Assembly: GCA_963932465.1 (NCBI GenBank)
Contig: OZ010788.1
Coordinates: 194,682,559 to 194,746,558, forward strand
DNA: 64,000 nucleotides
Direction of reading: 5' to 3'
Source of the DNA: Maratus speciosus
Taxonomy: Eukaryota; Arthropoda; Arachnida; Araneae; Salticidae
Shown here: positions 47,750 through 59,960 of the stretch, piece after piece
Layout of the letters: the number at the start of each line of letters is the position of its first letter
Numbering within the stretch: position 1 is the first letter of the stretch
Notes under the pieces: model-generated
Told to the model about the DNA's origin: nothing
The model's input: the letters and a program-made list of their open reading frames with translations, nothing else
The model's database searches: none
Position numbers and translations under genes: made by a program

Positions 47750-48024
47750 TATCTGTGCGACGAGCCGTTAATTCCCAAATTGGCTCTGCCGATCTCAGCA
47801 ATATGATTGTTCGTTAATATTAATATTTTGTATTACTTTACTGTGATTTTGATCAAATTTAACAAAATAAATCAATTTAAGTCATTATAATTGCATTTTA
47901 TTTTACATTACACTACTTCATAAAAAAATAAATATAATTTCTATCATATAAATATCAGTTTTAGCCAATCAGATTGCTGAGCTCGTCTGAGCCAATTTGG
48001 GAATTAACGGCTCATATCTGTGCG
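47750..48024. mobile_element. 275-bp inverted-repeat MITE
   Basis: The left arm gagccgttaattcccaaatt, ggctctg, ctcagcaat pairs with the right arm attgctgagctcg, gagccaatttgggaattaac, ggctc over about 55 bp, with cgcacagat/atctgtgcg at the outer ends. Confidence 0.7.
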
Positions 48025-48060
48025 TATAAACAACTGAGAAAAATCTTGAGAAAGAGGAAA

Positions 48061-48122
48061 TGCGCGGAGCGAATGCGCGAAGTGAATGCGCGAAGTGAAT
48101 GCGCGAAGTGAATGCGCGAAGC
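48061..48122. repeat. 13-bp minisatellite, about five units
   Basis: gaatgcgcgaagt repeated in tandem with minor changes at the edges. GC-rich against an AT-rich background. Confidence 0.9.
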
Positions 48123-48625
48123 AACGGAACATGGCAAACAAAGAAGTCTTCCATGATGGCAAATAAGATATAAGTTTCGTTTTGAGATTGCAGCGTGAAA
48201 GAGGTATCGACGTCAGTTTTCATCAATGTTGAATTCAGACACTTTTTTCCGGGAGGGATTTTTCTGTGGCTCCGGGGATGGGGGGGGGGGATTGCACTTT
48301 TTGACCATTGAAAACACAATCTCAAATCTTCCGAGGGGGAGCATCTCATTGCTCCGGGGAGGAATGTCCCCCCAGGCCACCTCCTGAATTCAACACTGGT
48401 TTTAATCTAATGATTTTTATTTATTTATTTTTAATTTTACGTACGTATTTTAATATGTAATTTTGATTAATATGACTGAACTCAAGTTTTTTCATAAAGA
48501 AAATACGCATTTATTTCCGAAATAAATAAAGATGGCGCTAATATCATCGGCGATCGCGATCGTTTTCCAAAATATTTTTTAATTAATCAAGCTTTTTCGT
48601 TTATTAAATCTGGATAAACATGGCA

Positions 48626-48858
48626 TGAAATTTCGTTATTGATGCAGATTCTTCATCAGAAACTGAATCTGATGAAGAACTTGAAAAAATTAATCTTGAA
48701 GAAGGTCTAGCCATAGGAGAAAAATATTTGAGCTTCCTGAAGCAGCAGAGCTTTATATCTGAGCAACAGATAATGAATCATCAGCAGCTTCAGGATGCAA
48801 TAACAAAAGAACGAAACAAAAAATTAAACAACCATTTTATCCATGTTTCAAAAATATA
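48626..48858 (+). pseudogene. Tigger-family transposase C-terminal tail
   Basis: After one early stop, the frame reads VIDADSSSETESDEELEKIN, then LEEGLAIGEKYLSFLKQQSF, then ISEQQIMNHQQLQDAI and KKLNNHF before a stop. An acidic run followed by a helix and a basic end is the usual Tigger transposase tail. It sits 470 bp before the right TIR of the element at 44294-49326, the expected place. The rest of the gene is deleted. Confidence 0.65.
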
Positions 48859-50120
48859 AAATAAAAAAATAAGTAAAGTTTGTAAAAAAAAAAAAAATAA
48901 GAAAAATTTATTTTTCCTCATTATTATGTATATTTAGTATTGTATGTTTGTATTTAGTGTTATTTATATGTATATTTATATATTATTTTATATTTATATT
49001 ATATTGTATATTTATATGTGCATTTAGTATTGTATCTTAATTATTATTTACATGACTTAATTTTTAATATTTTTCTAAATTTTTTATTTTGCATAATTAT
49101 TTTATTTAATAATTACTTACTTTTAAACTAATAAATTATTTTAATATTTTACTTAATTATTTTAATTGTTCACTTTATTGTAACCATTCATTATAATTTC
49201 CATTGCTCAACTACCAATCAAATTAATGTTCAAAAATGTAAACAAATAAATGACCAGAAATCCGCAAAATTCTAAAATCCGCACAACCTCTGGTCCCAAG
49301 CTGTGCGGATTTGAGGGAGTCTACTGTATTACATAACTCTTGTATTTCATTTTCATGCAATATTTTATTTTTTTATTGTTGGTTATTACGAAAATTTTTG
49401 TACTTTTATGAATTTTTTTTTTTAGTCCCTTGAAAAACACATAAAAGGTGCTTCACGGTATTTTAGAAATATTTTGAGAACTACGAAAAAGAGACATCCT
49501 TTAAGAAGAGTACACAGAAAACAGAAGTTAAAAATATTAATTTCCTGGTGAGATATTTTAAATATATGAATGCATTCCACGACCAAAGGTTTAAGTTAGC
49601 GAGGGGAATTTGAGAGTTCCCTGACTAACAGCCTTAAAGAGCACTATCTTACAAAATCGGTGAGATTTCTAATAAAATTGAAAAAATTATTTTGGTGTAA
49701 ATTAATAACAATTTACTTTTCTTAACTTATTAAGCCCTGCAAAAAATATAAAATTTTTATTATTTTCACCATTTTACATGAGTTTAGAAAACAATGGAAT
49801 ATTTCAAAGTTTTTATAATTTTCCCTAGAAAATTTTATAAAGTTAATTTACAAAAAACACTATTTTAAAATATATTTGAATGACAAATTCTTTTTAGAGC
49901 AATTTATAGCATCTTAATTATTACTGCTTGCTACATTTATTGGGTTAAGTCATGTTGTATTTTTTCAATAAATGGCGTTACTGTTGAATGTCTCTGGTAA
50001 TACTAATTAAATCAAGATACACTAGAACACATTTGAAAGATGGCATACCAAGGTCATTTTACGAAAAAAGTTGCAAGTTCGGTTGTTTGTTCATTGCTAT
50101 GCATTTAGTTAAAAATTAAG

Positions 50121-51085
50121 ATGGCAGGAAGTAATTTGTCACATTTTGCTTTTATACTTCCAAAATGATAAAAATGCAATACAAACTAGAAAAAAATTGT
50201 GTAATGTTTATAGTGAGTGTTTAACTGAACATCACTGTCAGCACTGGTTTACTCATTTTCAATCCAAAGATTTTATTCTCGAAGATGTACCACACTCTGG
50301 GCATACAATTGAAGTTGATGACAAAGAATAAAAGCAATGATCGAAACTAGCAAGCACAGTTCAACATAAGAGGTTGTAGATAAGCTTGGTGTACTGCAAG
50401 AATGTATTTACAACCATTTCAAACAACTTTGTTATGTCAATGAACTCTATATTTCCGTTCCACACAAATTCAAAGAAATTCATCTCAAACAAACCAACAT
50501 CTGCGATTTGTTGCTAAGATGTAACACAACTAATCCATTTTATAAAGAAAGTGGTAACTGGCAGTGTAAAATGAATCATCTACAACATTGAACAAGTGAG
50601 ATGAACTAGCACAAAGCATTTTGAAAGCAGACATTCATCAAAGGAAGATGATGCTGTCTGTTTGGTGGGATTATAAAAGGTATTTACTTTAAGCTACTTC
50701 CAAAAAACCAAACGATTAATCTCAACAGTCGACGACTAATGACACTGGACAAAATAATCAAAGTAAAATGCCCAGAATTAACAAATCATAAAGGTGTGCT
50801 CCATCAGGACAATGTCAGACCACACACATCTTTGATCACATGCCAAAAATTATTGGAGAGTGGTCGAGAAGTGATGCCTAATCCACTGTATAGCCATGAC
50901 CTTGCACCATATGATTATTATTTATTTTGTTTTCTTTAAAACCATTTAAATGGGGAAACATTCGATTCAGATAAGGCTATCAAAAATGAGTCTTCAGTTT
51001 TTTGCTTCTAAAAATCAAACTTTATATCAATGTGCAGCTAGCTAGAAGATAGAAAAAACATTGATTAACGTTTGATATTTTTTTT
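50121..51085 (+). pseudogene. mariner-like transposase pseudogene
   Basis: The N-terminal HTH_48-type region is readable: AIQTRKKLCNVYSECLTEHH then CQHWFTHFQSKDF, ILEDVPHSGH, IEVDD. After a stop-rich middle, the catalytic region continues with VLHQDNVRPHTSLITCQKLL (second Asp in HQDN), then PLYSHDLAPYDYYLFCFL (third Asp, DD34D class) and NHLNGETFDSDKAIKNE, followed by a shifted tail. The region that should hold the first catalytic Asp is degraded. Terminal inverted repeats were not found. Confidence 0.88.
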
Positions 51086-51469
51086 ATAAATTCACTTTGA
51101 AATTCATGAAAAAAATACAACATCACTTTTTACTTAAATGCAATTTATATATATTTAATTACCTTTCACTGATCTTACAAAAATTGTCGCATTTTATTGT
51201 TCTAGTAGAAAGTAAATAAAATGAACAGTATAATTTCAAAAATCTGGCATCATCGGGACTGAGACACCAGATTTTCGAAAAAATATCAAAAGTACTTCCG
51301 ATATTCTTAATATGCCTTTAATCAAAATTTAATTCATAACCAAGTGCTAATTATGTGATAAGAAAACTAAATATTGGATAAAAAAATTTACTTTAAGTAA
51401 AATTTTCTATGCTACAAAAAGAAAAAAAAAAAAATTCAAACAATGAAAATTTCCCTTCATAAGTGCTTT

Positions 51470-51650
51470 TCCTCTTTAATCTTTCGAGACGTCGCTTTTT
51501 GTATAAAATTGCAGCATTTTTAGCTTCTATTTTTTAATATCATAAATTGTTGATGATCCGATTCCATACTTAGCACACAACGACAACATTTTCACAAAGC
51601 CTTTCTAACTTTTTTATCAAGTCCACCTTATCTGCAATAGACAAATTTAA
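51470..51650 (-). pseudogene. Tigger-type transposase N-terminal HTH relic
   Basis: The minus strand reads LNLSIADKVDLIKKLE, then after a frameshift AKYGIGSSTIYDIKK, a stop, and a KLKMLQFYTKSDVSK-like stretch. This matches the start of Tigger/jerky transposases (HTH of the psq type with YGIGSSTI..IKK). The flanking ccagattttcg and gccggattttttaagc motifs (51280 and 51870) resemble Tigger-type subterminal sequence. Confidence 0.65.
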
Positions 51651-52275
51651 ATGCTTTATTTTAGAAACAACATTCCCCTGCTTTCAAAAAAGACTTCATA
51701 GAAGCTATAATAAATAAATAAATAAAATTTCCAAACTTTTGAGAAGAAAAATACACATTTTTATCCTGCTATTTTTTCTCCTCCCGTAAGATGACAAAAA
51801 AAAAAAAAAAAAAAAAAAAAAGGAGGGAAAAGATGACTTTGAGGCCAGATTTTTTAAGCTACGAATTTCTGAATGCCGGATTTTTTAAGCTACCGGATTT
51901 GTAAAAGGGTATATTTAACAACAAAAAAATAATTTTCATAAATAGTATTTTATTATTCTTACACATGAGATTCATGAACTTTTTATATTTCTGTTTTGAT
52001 ACACTCTTTTTGATAATGATTTAAATTTAATTAATAGTTATAAGTACTTAATTATTTATAAAAGTGTGCATACTCTTATAACTTATTAGACAGCATCTAA
52101 GAATCAAGGTTAAATTATTTAGTAGTCTGCATACATTAAACCTAATTCCAAGTAGCCTATATCCAAACATAAAGCTAATAATCTTAAATATTCTAATATT
52201 AAAATTGCATTTAATGTTAAATTAATTTAATATGAAATATTTTTAATGTGACCAATTATGATTATGAAGCCTTAC

Positions 52276-52392
52276 ATCTCCACTGTTGTTAAGGAGTGTT
52301 GTGAGGAGAGAAGCAGAGGCACACCACTTTTGATTTTTCATGACTAAATTTTGCGGAGGACTATGAGTAGCTCCAGCATCAGAACTCCAGAC
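52276..52392 (-). CDS. Lam: Lamin tail exon (VWSSDAGATHSPP)
   Basis: A 39-codon exon, phase 0 at both ends, with acceptor ttttgttttag and donor GAT|gtaagg. It encodes VWSSDAGATHSPPQNLVMKN, then QKWCASASLLTTLLNNSGD. This is the most conserved part of the lamin tail Ig-fold (usual form VWSADAGATHNPPTDLVMK..W, then TTLLNSDGEEVA). It joins exactly to TIT at the end of the upstream exon and to EVASRE downstream. Lamins form the filament meshwork under the inner nuclear membrane. Confidence 0.93.
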
Positions 52393-53643
52393 CTAAAACA
52401 AAAAGATTTTTTTTTATTTGATGGTAATTAAAATGATCATAAATGCTTTGATATTTTTTTACAGCAGTTCACTGGTATGTTTATTTCAATACTAGCAAGA
52501 CCGGCCTGACACTGTCCAGGATAACCTCAAATATACCTTAGCATTATTAAAATTATTATTATTATTATTAACATGGTATTATTTAAAATATACCTCGCTA
52601 GTCGCTACACTATTTCACACCTTTCTTTTTGCTCTCTTTCCACGCACCACATATATATTTTTTTTAAACTTCTGAACATCAGATCATGTGCATCATTATA
52701 AGAACGATTTACATATGAAGCAACACTTCAGATATTTTATTTTTTCATTTATAAGACGCAGCAGAAGCATGCTGTAAATGGACTTTTCTATTATTATTAT
52801 TAAATTTGTGACACAAAAATCTGTCTCATTTTTAAATTGATTCCTGACAATTTCCTTAATGCATGGATATAAAATTTAGCTTTGGATGACAAAGTTTAAA
52901 TACCAAGACCATTTGATGATTTTTTTAACAAAAAGTGCTGAAAAAAATGACAAAAGAAGAAAAAAGTAAAATTCAAAAATCACTGTATGAATGAGTTTAT
53001 TGAAAAGAACACAAAATTTGTTGGATTGGGCTAAAAAAAAATTGAAATCTGATACCTTCTATTAATGTAAAAAATTTAATATATCTATCACATTTGATTA
53101 ATGCCGGTCATATGGCATATTAGCCAGATCAGACAGATACAGTATGTTTGCTGTATATCCATTGCATCCCTAATAAAAAGGACAAAAAAAAAATTGTTTA
53201 TAAAAAAATTTATCATTGAAATTTAAATATTAGATCATCTACCTAATAAGCATTAAATTCAGACTTTATAACTGAATGGGAATTTAGCATTTAATGAAAA
53301 ACATTTATATAAATCATCTTCAACTAAAGCAATAAACTGAAAATGGATTTTTAAAAATGCAACATTGAAAAGCTCTTTAACTACAGTAGAACCTCTTTTA
53401 TCCAAAACTCTTAACCGAAACTCTTGGTTAACCAAAATCCATTTTTAAAGATTTTTTTTTTTTTTTTTTAATCATATTCCTTGCGTACAAAATCCATTTT
53501 GAAAGGTTTTTTCTTTCTTTTTTAAAACTATCATATGCCTTGCGTGCAAGCAATCCTTTTCGAACTACTAGTACATATAAATACTTTCGATTCCCTTTCT
53601 TAGAGATCTGTTGGATTAAACTCGAGTTCCTGTAAGTTGTGAC

Positions 53644-55992
53644 CAGGGGCGGATTTAAGAGATCGCGAAGGGCTCCGCATTCCAAGGGCCCCGAACTCTT
53701 CTTTCGAGTTCAGAGAGAAAATGTGACATTTTGATCAAAACATTTTCTTAGCCTTCTTTTTTATTTTTCAATTAGTATTACATCATTTTCATGTCATAAA
53801 TAGAATATTTTTTCTATCATCTGCCACTTCCAGAAATGGTTTAGCTTTCCCGTATCTTTTTCTCCTATATGAATCATCAGGATTGTGATCGGTTGAGGAG
53901 GGATGGGTTGGGATTCAAATGAAACTTGGATCTGAGCGGAAATGAATCCTGTTAGAGACCATTTATGACGACTTAATTATGAAGATTCAGGGCCTGATTA
54001 AATTATGTGTCAACTGAGCCGTCATCCTGGGGCCCCTGATTTTGGAGGCCCCGCACTTGTTCTGTAGTTTTTATAACGCTGATATTTTAAGTGTATTTTG
54101 ACTTCCTTACTGATTAAAATCAAAATTTTGTGTTTCTAGTGCTGGATAGGATTAAAAAAATATGTATGTCTATCTAATTATATATTTATATATTCATATC
54201 TGTATTCTAAGACATGGAAAATATTTTTTTTTTTCATTTTAGTAAAGGCACCGAACGAATATCAGATCCTGGGCCTGTCTTTGTCTTAACCGGACTCTGT
54301 ACAGATCAAAGAACATGTAGGCGGGGGTGTAAGGGAGGGGGCAGCGGGACGAGTTGAGCCATTTCAAATAGCGGATCCATTTTCCAAATGAATTTAAATT
54401 TTGTATACTATGTGGTGTGTACCAAAATCTATATACAAGGCTGTACCAAAATCTTATACAACAAGGATGTACAAAAGAATTCGAATACGTTATCGTCTAT
54501 GGATGATAATTACTGAAAGGGAATTTTCAAATGTATGAATATTTTGTAGGAATCTCAAGGGTAAAATCTGGCATCGCTATAACAAAAAATAAAATAGAAC
54601 ATTGAAACTTTGAAAATCTTATCAAGAACCTTTCGACCTATAGTAATAAAAAAAGAAGTTTGTGGGTGAGTGTGTGTTCGTCGGCCGTGTTCTGGAGAGA
54701 CGGCTGCAAATAGAGCTACAAATTTTATTGAGAAGATACCTCTACGTATGTAGTTTTGCACCTCGAAAACCGATTTTAAATTTGATTAATTTTTTTTCAG
54801 TCTATTTTTTTTATGCAATTTTTAGCGCTTTTTCATGATTTGAAGCGATTTTTCCACATTAGTGAAAGGAATATGGTTTTATTCTCTTAATCCAATGTAG
54901 TAACTGTTATCCTCTTTTCATTAAGGTTTATTCCGAATTCGTACAGCGATTTTTGAATTTTTCGTGAATTTTTTATGCGATTTTTAGAATTCTTCGACAT
55001 TCGTAGAAATCCTGTTTTAATGTTTTAGCCCAATAGTAATTTTTGTCCTTTGCGACCTTTGATATTTTAGTGGGTTTTAGCAGTTCGCTGTGATTTTTCC
55101 ACATTAGTAAAAGTATTTTTTTTTTTTTTTTTTTTTTTTTTTATCTTCTTGCCCAATACAGTAATTTTTTTCTCTTCACAGTGAAGTTTTCGTGCAGCAA
55201 TTTTTAAAATTTTCGCGATTTCTTATTGTATTTTTTAGAGTTTTTTCGCGTTTCGTGCAAATTTTTTAACGGACTTTCGTAACGCCGGGCGAATCAACTA
55301 GTCAATAATAAAAATAAACATTTGATGTGGTTTTATGAATATAGTTTCCCACTCCTCATCCAAAATTTTTCTTTGAAATATTTGTTATCTGGGATGTCTG
55401 ATTTTTCTGTCAGAAGACTAAATGAACAATTTTGACTTTTATTCAAAAGAAAGCTTTTCATAAGAAATTCCTGGAATAGTTTGACATTTAGCAGTTGTTC
55501 CACCTTCTCTGTATTATCACTAACTCTTCTCCTTCGAAACTTCAAGGTTTCCAAAAAAAGTGACATTAATATAAGGAAAAAACTATTTACCAACTTTTTA
55601 GATTGCTGCAAATATTGGCCTTAAAATGCACAGTAGGTTTACAAAAAAGTTGTTTTGCTCTAAAAGACTTGAAACAGCCAACAGACTGGCAACTTGAATT
55701 ATCATTTTATGTTCTAAAAAATGGGAAAAAATAACATATATAAATTCAGCACATTTCTCCGTCGCAGTATCGAAGTTGATGGAAAATAATATGATGTAAT
55801 TTGAATAGGAAATAAATTTTGCATAATTAATCTTTAACGATTTGAATGCATTTAAATTAATTTGTAAGTAATTATTGTAATTAAGTTTTGAATATCTATT
55901 ATTTTTCAATTATAAATGTACCCATTTTTTCAAGACGAAGGGCCCAAAAAGTTCCAGTGAGAGGGGCCCCTCACTTCACAAATACGCCACTG
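53644..55992. mobile_element. hAT element with perfect 8-bp target duplication
   Basis: GTTGTGAC occurs at 53636-53643 and 55993-56000. The ends CAGGGGCGGATTT and, complemented, CAGTGGCGTATTT are hAT-type, with ggggcccc/gggcccc motifs inside both. The interior has no recognisable hAT transposase; the minus-strand frames at 55333-55611 and 55598-55909 are unassigned. It contains what looks like another Helentron-type end. Confidence 0.85.
54580..55302 (+). mobile_element. Possible second Helentron-like element family
   Basis: Ends with taacgccgggcgaatcaact then AGTC at 55302, a short hairpin-forming sequence just before CTAG. Upstream is a leader with gtgtgttcgtcggccgtg and ggagagacggctgc, then repeated cgatttttccacattagt-type blocks (54850, 55090). 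The layout resembles HINE elements but the sequence differs from clusters A and B. The 5' end is uncertain. Confidence 0.4.
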
Positions 55993-56781
55993 GTTGTGAC
56001 ATAATAATGTCACAATCTAGATATGCGTAGTGGAACGAAGAAACCGAACAAATTAGCAATTCCAAAGCTTTTGAATGTTTTGCAAAAAATTTGGCATGGC
56101 TGGAGTAGTAGAAAGACTGTGATACTGGTGAACTAATAATATTAAAAAACTCCGCGATAGAGCTTCAAAGCAAAGGCAAACAAAATTGCGACAGACAAAA
56201 CATGGTTTCAAACCATTATGCAATACATAAAAAGTACTTAGTTTCAAAACTAAAATTCCCGTAATTTATTCCTGCTTCTATTTTGCTATTGCTTTATTTT
56301 TATTAAGCAAATGTTACCATAATAAGAAATAGTGCTTATATTTCTCCTTAATCTTAAAATTGAAGTATTCTTGAGTATCCAAAAGAGGGTCGGTCCCAAT
56401 TACTTCGGATAATCGAGGTTCTACTGTACTATATAAATCCCATTTCTTTACTGTATATTATTTTTTAAATGAAAACATAAAACAAGAAAAGATTAAATCG
56501 AAATGAATTAAAATAATCAAATTCACACTATTTTTTTAAATCAAATTAAATGTTTACAGAATACTAACTATTCATTAAGAAATAGAATTTTTACATTAAA
56601 TTATATTTTATTATAAAGAAAAAGGTAATTTACGACACATATGATACTCAAAACATTTATTTCAAGTGTGATAGATTATAAAATGTTCTATTTTACTTTT
56701 ATTTTAAAGTATAAATAATCAGGAAATTTATTTCATTCATATAATTAAGAAAACATAATCATAACAAAAAAAAATATGTAC

Positions 56782-56886
56782 TGTAATTGTTGCATTGGGC
56801 TTCAACACAATTGATCTAGGAAATTTATAAGTCACTTCAGCACCTTCTCCTTTCTGTACCAATTGCCAGCTGCCAAGAGAGATTTC
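56782..56886 (-). CDS. Lam: Lamin tail exon (EISLGSWQLVQK)
   Basis: A 35-codon exon, phase 0 at both ends, with acceptor aattgttttttag and donor ACA|gtacat. It encodes EISLGSWQLVQKGEGAEVTY, then KFPRSIVLKPNATIT, matching the lamin tail strand pattern (usual form EVSLGGWQL.R..G..VTFKFPR..L.PGATVT). It continues GKFVKVHNKGRQ from the upstream exon without gap. The donor is weaker than consensus but the protein junction is exact. Confidence 0.93.
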
Positions 56887-57039
56887 CTAAAAAACAATTA
56901 AAAAATTAGATTATACTTTAAGCATTTTTTAAAGATTATTTAAAATATATACACTTTTAAAAACATAAAAAATACACAACCTGCAGAAGAAATTTCAAAT
57001 GGGAATTGCAAGAAATATTTTTTTTAATACATTTCTTTA

Positions 57040-57604
57040 CTGTGCTGTCCTCTAAAAAAAACGCACTTTTTTAATTTCTCACTATATAAAATTTAATAAA
57101 AAATACAAAACAATTTGAAGTAGCTACATTTTCACAGCCTGTCCTGACTAAGATTTTAATGTATAGTATTTTTTTTTCTATCAATATATTACAAAATGGC
57201 AGCCAATTAAACAAGACTTTGAAAAAACCCCACTTTTTTCTAAAAATAACCCACATGTAAAAACACTTCTAGAAATCAAAATATTAAACAGCAAAGTTTT
57301 TCTTTCATTATTAATTAGTTTTAAAACACAATTCTGCAAAAAAAAAAAAGAAAAAAATAATAATAATATTTTAATAATTGTAAATTGAAGGATTTACAAA
57401 TGAAAAATTATAAATGTAATTTTTTGCTTATTTTTTAAAAAACTAAATAAACACTTAAGTAATTTTAAATGCTTTTATTATTGTAAATGACATATAGAAA
57501 CAGGACAAAAAGAAATTTTGACTTCTGTGATTTTTTTGATTAAGTTCTAGGGTGGGTTTTTTTTAGGATACATTTTCCTGTGGGTTTTTTTTAGAGGGCA
57601 GCAC
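57040..57604. mobile_element. 565-bp MITE, TA target
   Basis: The left end ctgtgctgtcctctaaaaaa and the complement of the right end (tagtgctgccctctaaaaaa) are inverted repeats of about 25 bp. TA lies outside both. No coding content. It is in the 5.2-kb lamin intron. Confidence 0.75.
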
Positions 57605-58890
57605 TATATATATAAACCCAAAGCTGCAATTAAGATTCAAATGTCTTATTAATTAAATCCTACATTTTAGGTTCAAGAGGTAATTCAATTTTCAGTAAAT
57701 AGTTATTACTTCACCCTCTGCATTTGGAAGAATATTGCAGATAAAATTAACAATTTGATAAGGCTTTTTAATCACGTCATCTCATTTAAGGGGACACAGT
57801 ATCTTTTAAGCTATTTTTTCAACTTTGTATACTGATACTGTAATTTCTGAGGTTGCATATTTAATATTATAAAGCGAAGAAAAAGAAACTTGTAGAACTG
57901 CCATTTTTTTTTTATTTTTTCTTTTTTACTTAATATACATAAAACAGGGTTTATACTCTATTTGAATAACAAAATTCCTCAATTTTTTAAGTTTTCCGGA
58001 CCATATTTCTTGCAATTCGCCGACCACAATTCACGACACTTTTAGAAACACAAATTACAATTCTGGATCTTAATGATTGAACTTATAGAGCAGAGGAGAA
58101 TAGACTGATATATTAATAAAAATGTAACCTTACCTCTGAAAATGAAAATAACCTATAAAATTGAAATTAAAAATCTATATCATTTGATATTTAAAATATA
58201 AAAAATTATAAATTAAACAAATAAAAGAAAAACAACTTAAATGGATTCAGAGTAACTTTTTACTCATCGAACTGAATTTACACATATTAAACATTCGAAT
58301 TTTTTTAGACAGTTCTGCTATCATATCATTTATTTGTGTTGTTTCAGAAGCAGTTTGTTGTTAAGATTGCTAAGAATAGTGAAATACATATTTGAAGATT
58401 TTTTTGGCCAATAGCTACTAACATGTGGCGAATTCAGACATCCAGTTTTAATAAACTTCAAAACTTTATTTGAATGTGTAATTGATATTTTTCATATAAA
58501 AAATGATTTTTGGTGTTCTTCATTGAAAATCTAAACAAGTACATTAAATGTACAAAAATGAGATTTTCCAATAAAAAATTACGCTAACTAACATTCTAAC
58601 ACTAGGCGTCATGTTCTATAACCTAGGAAGACTGTGTTGGATTCTTCTGTATGTGTGATTCAAGTGTTAAAGTGAAAAGAACAAAAAATAATGTTATCAT
58701 TGTTTTCTTTTATTTATTGTTTTTTTACCCTCTTGCATCCTCTTGTTTAGCACACATTGAGTAAACGCTTCAGCAAAATAAGTAGTTACTTCCCAGATCA
58801 TGAAATCTCAGATTAGACTATGGAACAAGTGGGTAAGTGTGATCACAGATCGAACAGAGGGTTTCATTTAATATTCCTTTAAAAAAATTT
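57605..58890. other. Lamin intron DNA, AT-rich
   Basis: No exon or clear element. A cagggtttatactctatttg stretch at 57945 vaguely resembles the CAGGGTTC element ends but has no partner. Confidence 0.5.
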
Positions 58891-58894
58891 ATCC

Positions 58895-59960
58895 TTTTGC
58901 GAAATCTGTTAGTTCCACATTTCGCAACCAGGGGGCGCACTCTATTCCACACAAACCTCTATCCGAAGGAAACTCCGTTTTACAATCTATCTGTAGGTAT
59001 ATTAGTCAAGGGGATCGGGTCTATCGCAACCAGGATAGGCAGGCGCCCCAGGAAATTGCACGGAACATTCTTTTATAAGCTTTTTATTGTGTGTTATGAA
59101 CTATGTCAAAGTTTCAAGCAAATCGACTTGTTAGATTTCCTAATTTTAACAAAATTGCGTTATGTTAGTTCCACATTCCACCACCAGGGAGTGCACACTA
59201 TTCATAACAAAATGTATCAGATCGAAACTCTGTTAAACAACCTATCAGTGGATGTGTTACTAGAGTTGGTGGCGGTCTTAAGCGAGAAATTAAGAAATTT
59301 GCTGAAAGTACTATTCGGAAATAGTGGTAACTAAAATTTTGACATTTTTATATTTCATAAGTAGCACATGTCTGAGTATATCAGAGTCCTAAAAAAACGA
59401 CATCTAAAAAGGTCATAAACACTAATTTTTAAAAAAGAAATCCAGTGCCCCTCACCCGCCCTCCCCTCACAGGAAATTGCATGCATCATTATTTTATAAG
59501 CTTTTTATTGTTTGTCATGAAATATCTTAAAGTTGCAAACAGATCGCCTTGTTATACTTCCTAATTTTAACAAAATCGCGTTACGTTAGTTCCGCATTCC
59601 ACCACCAGGGAGCGCACTCTATTCTTAACAAAAGCATATCTGAACGAAACTCCTTTGCACAACCTCTTCGTAGATACATCGTCGGGAGGGTGGCGGTGCG
59701 GTCTTAACCAAGAATTTAAAACATTTTCTGCGGTAACAAACGCTAAAATTTAATAAATAAATCAAGTTCCCCCCCCCCCCTCCACTCCTCGAAATATCAC
59801 ACTCCATTCTTTTTTACACTTTTTCTTATGTGTTATAAAGTATCTTAAAGTTTCAAACACATCTAGTGGTGGTCTTAACCAATAATTTAAGATATTTCCT
59901 GAAATTGCTATTCGGAAATAGTTGTATGAACACTTATAAACCTTTTCATATTGAATAATT
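58895..59960 (+). repeat. Tandem repeats with ccaccagggagcgcac motif
   Basis: A block with gttagttccacattccacca, ccagggagcgcactctattc and, further on, aggaaattgca, cttttataagctttttattg and tcctaattttaacaaaat recurs at about 58908, 59165 and 59586. Spacing of 257 and 421 bp shows that one unit has gained or lost sequence. The 145-aa frame at 58897-59334 spans two copies and is not considered a gene. Confidence 0.65.

Larger units (their letters stand above)
44294..49326. mobile_element. Tigger-type element with TA target, carrying a nested element
   Basis: CAGTAGACTCCCTCCAGTCC at the left and the complement of the right end, CAGTAGACTCCCTCAAATCC, form terminal inverted repeats; aaaatccgcg/aaatccgca motifs repeat just inside. 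TA is at 44292-44293 and 49327-49328. Near the right end (48630-48858) is the tail of a Tigger-family transposase. The element is split by the CAGGGTTC element at 44560-47181, and also holds a 275-bp inverted-repeat MITE and a 13-bp minisatellite. Confidence 0.78.
41130..49633. mobile_element. TTAA-flanked 8.5-kb long-TIR structure (nested host element)
   Basis: A left arm (41130-41378, starting AGCTGTTAGTCA) and a right arm (about 49455-49633, ending TGACTAACAGCC) are inverted copies of one another with TTAA immediately outside each (41126-41129 and 49634-49637). They enclose other elements: a TA-flanked MITE, a solo fold-back copy of the same family, a Tigger pseudogene and a complete Tigger-type element. 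The arms could instead be two independent half-copies; the matching TTAA favours one element. Confidence 0.5.
53384..56426. mobile_element. Tigger-type element with TA target, split by a hAT
   Basis: CAGTAGAACCTCTTTTATCC at the left and the complement of the right end, CAGTAGAACCTCGATTATCC, are terminal inverted repeats of the type used by arthropod Tigger/pogo elements; TA flanks both ends (53382-53383 and 56427-56428). Removing the nested hAT leaves under 700 bp without transposase, so it is non-autonomous. It lies in the lamin intron 56781-52393. Confidence 0.8.

Noticed and set aside
58897..59334. 145-aa ORF near 59 kb
   Set aside because: It spans two copies of a tandem repeat and lies in a lamin intron; no domain or splice support.
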